Below, one piece after another: positions 47,519 to 49,550 of a stretch of DNA of 49,550 bases. Source of the stretch: Lingula anatina (taxonomy: Eukaryota > Brachiopoda > Lingulata > Lingulida > Lingulidae); assembly GCF_001039355.2 (NCBI RefSeq), contig NW_019776056.1, positions 77,127 to 126,676 on the forward strand, written 5' to 3'. The notes below the pieces were generated by a model. It worked only from the letters and a program-made list of their open reading frames with translations, was not told where the DNA came from and made no database searches. Position 1 is the first letter of the stretch, and each line of letters opens with the position of its first letter. The position numbers and the translations under genes were made by a program.

Positions 47519-48410
47519 TCTAGTAATGACTCAGTCAACCTTTGCAGTAGGATACATACTGTCTCGGCATAGGGATTTTACGTCGTTTTTCACCGCCATT
47601 ACGTTACGTCGCGTTCGTTTTGTGAAACAATGGAAATTAAACCAAAATATGTCAATATTATTTGCAGAAGTAAACATATAATACTTCCGGTCAGATGGTA
47701 TATATTAATTGTGTTTTTAAGCTTCATATTATTTAAAATATTTTATTTGGAAATGTTTGATTTAACCGAGTTTATGCTCGCCAAACTGGCTAGTCGCGGT
47801 GAATTTTTTCCTTGACAACATCGTAACTTTCATCAGTATTTGCAAACTAAAAAGTGTGCGGGAAATTCCAGAGCATGTATAAAGTGTTTAAAGGCCATTA
47901 TTGTGTGGCTAAAATTTTATTCAAATCTATCCTTGTAAACAAATGTTTTAGTTGTATTTTGTAGAAAGATCGGCCAAGACGAGCCCAACAGAATGTTTGT
48001 TTACATTTTCATATATTTCCACTTTGGCGAATACCTGTAAATGTCTTTTTTATATGTTTGAGGGTAATTCCATATTTATGTTGACCGCGCGATATATGTT
48101 ACTTTCTGTATAGGTTTTAGTTCCAATTCCATTTTACGATGTTATGACTGATATTTGTACAAAAACAATATCTAAAGATTTGATCAAAATTTTCAGTGGT
48201 ACATGTACAAGCTAAAATTGGCTAACATATATATTAATGTTATTTGTATAACATGTGACATTGATAAGATAAGCGGATTTTTTTCATTTTCATTGGCATT
48301 AAAGTATTTTAATGAATATATATTTCTTAAAATTGTTTTATTCAACATATACAACATAGTGAAAAATGTTGGTCAACTAACTGGCCAGTTATAAAAGTAG
48401 AAAAATGATA

Positions 48411-49277
48411 AATTAACATAATGATAGTAAAAATGCACCTTCAAAATTAAGGAAGTATAATGTTACAATCTACACCATGCGTTGAATTGTCAATGATTTA
48501 AAAGCACTTTTTGGTTGTTTCATGTTAAAAAACTTCTCTAGACATTTGGCAGATTAAAGAAAATTAAAAATTACCAGTACATTTAATTTGCATTCATTAC
48601 CAAGTACCACCAGCTGTTTAAAAACACATGGACCTTTTTTTTTGTCACAGTGAATACTAATTCTACTACATGAAATAAAATGAAAAGAAAAGTGTTACAA
48701 AACATAGAAAAGTTTCGTACTCAGTTCTGATAATGTATATAATTTCCAAATTCAGTGCCATTTTCAACATTAATCACAATATCATATTTTGCGTGTTCTT
48801 TTACAACATTTTACTCATGAATCTTGGGGGGGGGGCATAATTAATGTCAATAAATTGCAAAATGCCTGATTCCTTCTCTTCTTTTTTTTTTTTTTTTTTT
48901 GCATTTCTCTTCCTTTCTGTCTTTTTGTTTGAATATTGTAATCCAACACGGAACAGCAGAACAGACTAAATGCGAATCATGTTCACTGACAAAACAGTTG
49001 GATTTTCAGCGTCACAGCAATTCATTCATTCAAAATATAAACAGCACACTCGATCGCGGAACACAATGGTTAACTTAGTGAGAATTCCTGACGGTTAATT
49101 GGTAAAACTATGGTGTTTTTTGACAGAAGAACAAATTCTAATTTATTTTCTAAAATATAAACGTTCAAGCCACAGTTGATATTTTGCAAAAGTGTGCTAT
49201 TTTGTTACGCGGACGTAGCAAAAGAACAATCATGACGTGCCGAAGTACAGCACTTTTCGATAGTATGTGTCCTACTG
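48411..49277. other. Intergenic; poly-G and poly-T runs
   Basis: Short poly-G at about 48826-48835 and poly-T at about 48881-48900. No exon recognised. Confidence 0.3.
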
Positions 49278-49420
49278 CTGGCGATTTTGTGTCTCAGCGT
49301 ATTTATATTAGAGCACGGAGTTGACAGAAAATTCCCCAATATGGAGTGGATCTGGCTGTTATTGCGGTAGATTTGACAAGTATGCTCTCAAATTACTCCC
49401 ATTTCACCCACTCTCTACCA
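49278..49420 (+). repeat. Dispersed repeat, copy 2
   Basis: Matches 28535-28680 in the same orientation (GATTTTGTGTCTCAGCGTAT... to ...CACTCTCTACCAGGG), with many substitutions. Confidence 0.7.
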
Positions 49421-49421
49421 G

Positions 49422-49550
49422 GGGCCGGTTTCACAAAGCAGTAGTTAGTTAGCGACCGGTAGTTAGCCTCTCGCTAGTTATAGTGCCGTTTCACGAAGCA
49501 GTCGCTAGTTCTCTAGCTCGTTATTGTCTCAATGTTGCCTTGGATATTTA
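49422..49550. mobile_element. Start of a GGGCCGGTTTCACAAAGCAG-type element, cut by window edge
   Basis: Begins GGGCCGGTTTCACAAAGCAG and repeats the motif in altered form ~65 bp later (GTGCCGTTTCACGAAGCAG), with TAGTTAGC-type sub-repeats. It resembles the end of the 22860-23817 element. Its other end is outside the window. Confidence 0.55.

Larger units (their letters stand above)
43379..48410 (+). repeat. Right arm of a large inverted duplication
   Basis: Reverse-oriented copy of 24030-27278, with the arms ~16.1 kb apart. It contains the complete second PAN-jacalin gene and the same flanks. Extra sequence of about 1.86 kb in intron 3 (about 45118-46975) includes the element at 46277-46614 and an (AAT)n tract. 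Exons are more alike than introns. Confidence 0.85.

Overview
This is a eukaryotic, AT-rich, repeat-dense window. Evidence: GT-AG introns, signal peptides and animal extracellular lectin domains, many inverted-repeat DNA transposons, a non-LTR retrotransposon relic and long microsatellites. The mix of CUB, C-type lectin, PAN/Apple and jacalin-like genes, plus terminal repeats beginning GGGCCCCGTTTCATCA, suggests a marine invertebrate, perhaps a lancelet (amphioxus). That placement is inference. I find no bacterial operon, CRISPR array, rRNA or convincing tRNA.

Layout. 1-5110: repeat units rich in AGGTCA half-sites, split by a 2.4-kb inverted-repeat transposon. 5493-8066 (minus): a large first exon of a secreted or membrane receptor (signal peptide, CUB, long Cys/N-glycan-rich region, first half of a C-type lectin domain); the rest of the gene lies beyond the left edge. 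8067-13464: intergenic DNA with small transposons, a decayed jacalin-like exon and a Tc1-like relic. 13720-19462: a higher-order tandem array of ~640-bp units, ended by a second copy of an element that also lies at 9740-10627. 20380-23925: inverted-repeat elements and a stray fragment of a C-type lectin exon.

24030-27278 and 43379-48410 are the two arms of a large inverted duplication. Each arm carries a complete four-exon gene for a secreted protein with an N-terminal PAN/Apple-like domain and a C-terminal jacalin-like lectin domain. The two genes are divergent. Between the arms lie a complete four-exon type II membrane C-type lectin gene (30754-35291, minus), several inverted-repeat elements, a LINE relic, an inverted pair of Tc1/mariner-like copies (39561-41212) and a further broken jacalin exon (41486-41577).

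Taken together the window is a lectin cluster: one CUB/C-type lectin receptor, one type II C-type lectin with tyrosine motifs in its cytoplasmic tail, two PAN-jacalin lectins and at least three lectin exon fragments. A role in glycan recognition, mucosal defence or innate immunity is inferred from the domains and is not shown by the sequence. Three single Ns are present; two sit exactly at junctions of near-identical tandem copies and may mark assembly joins.
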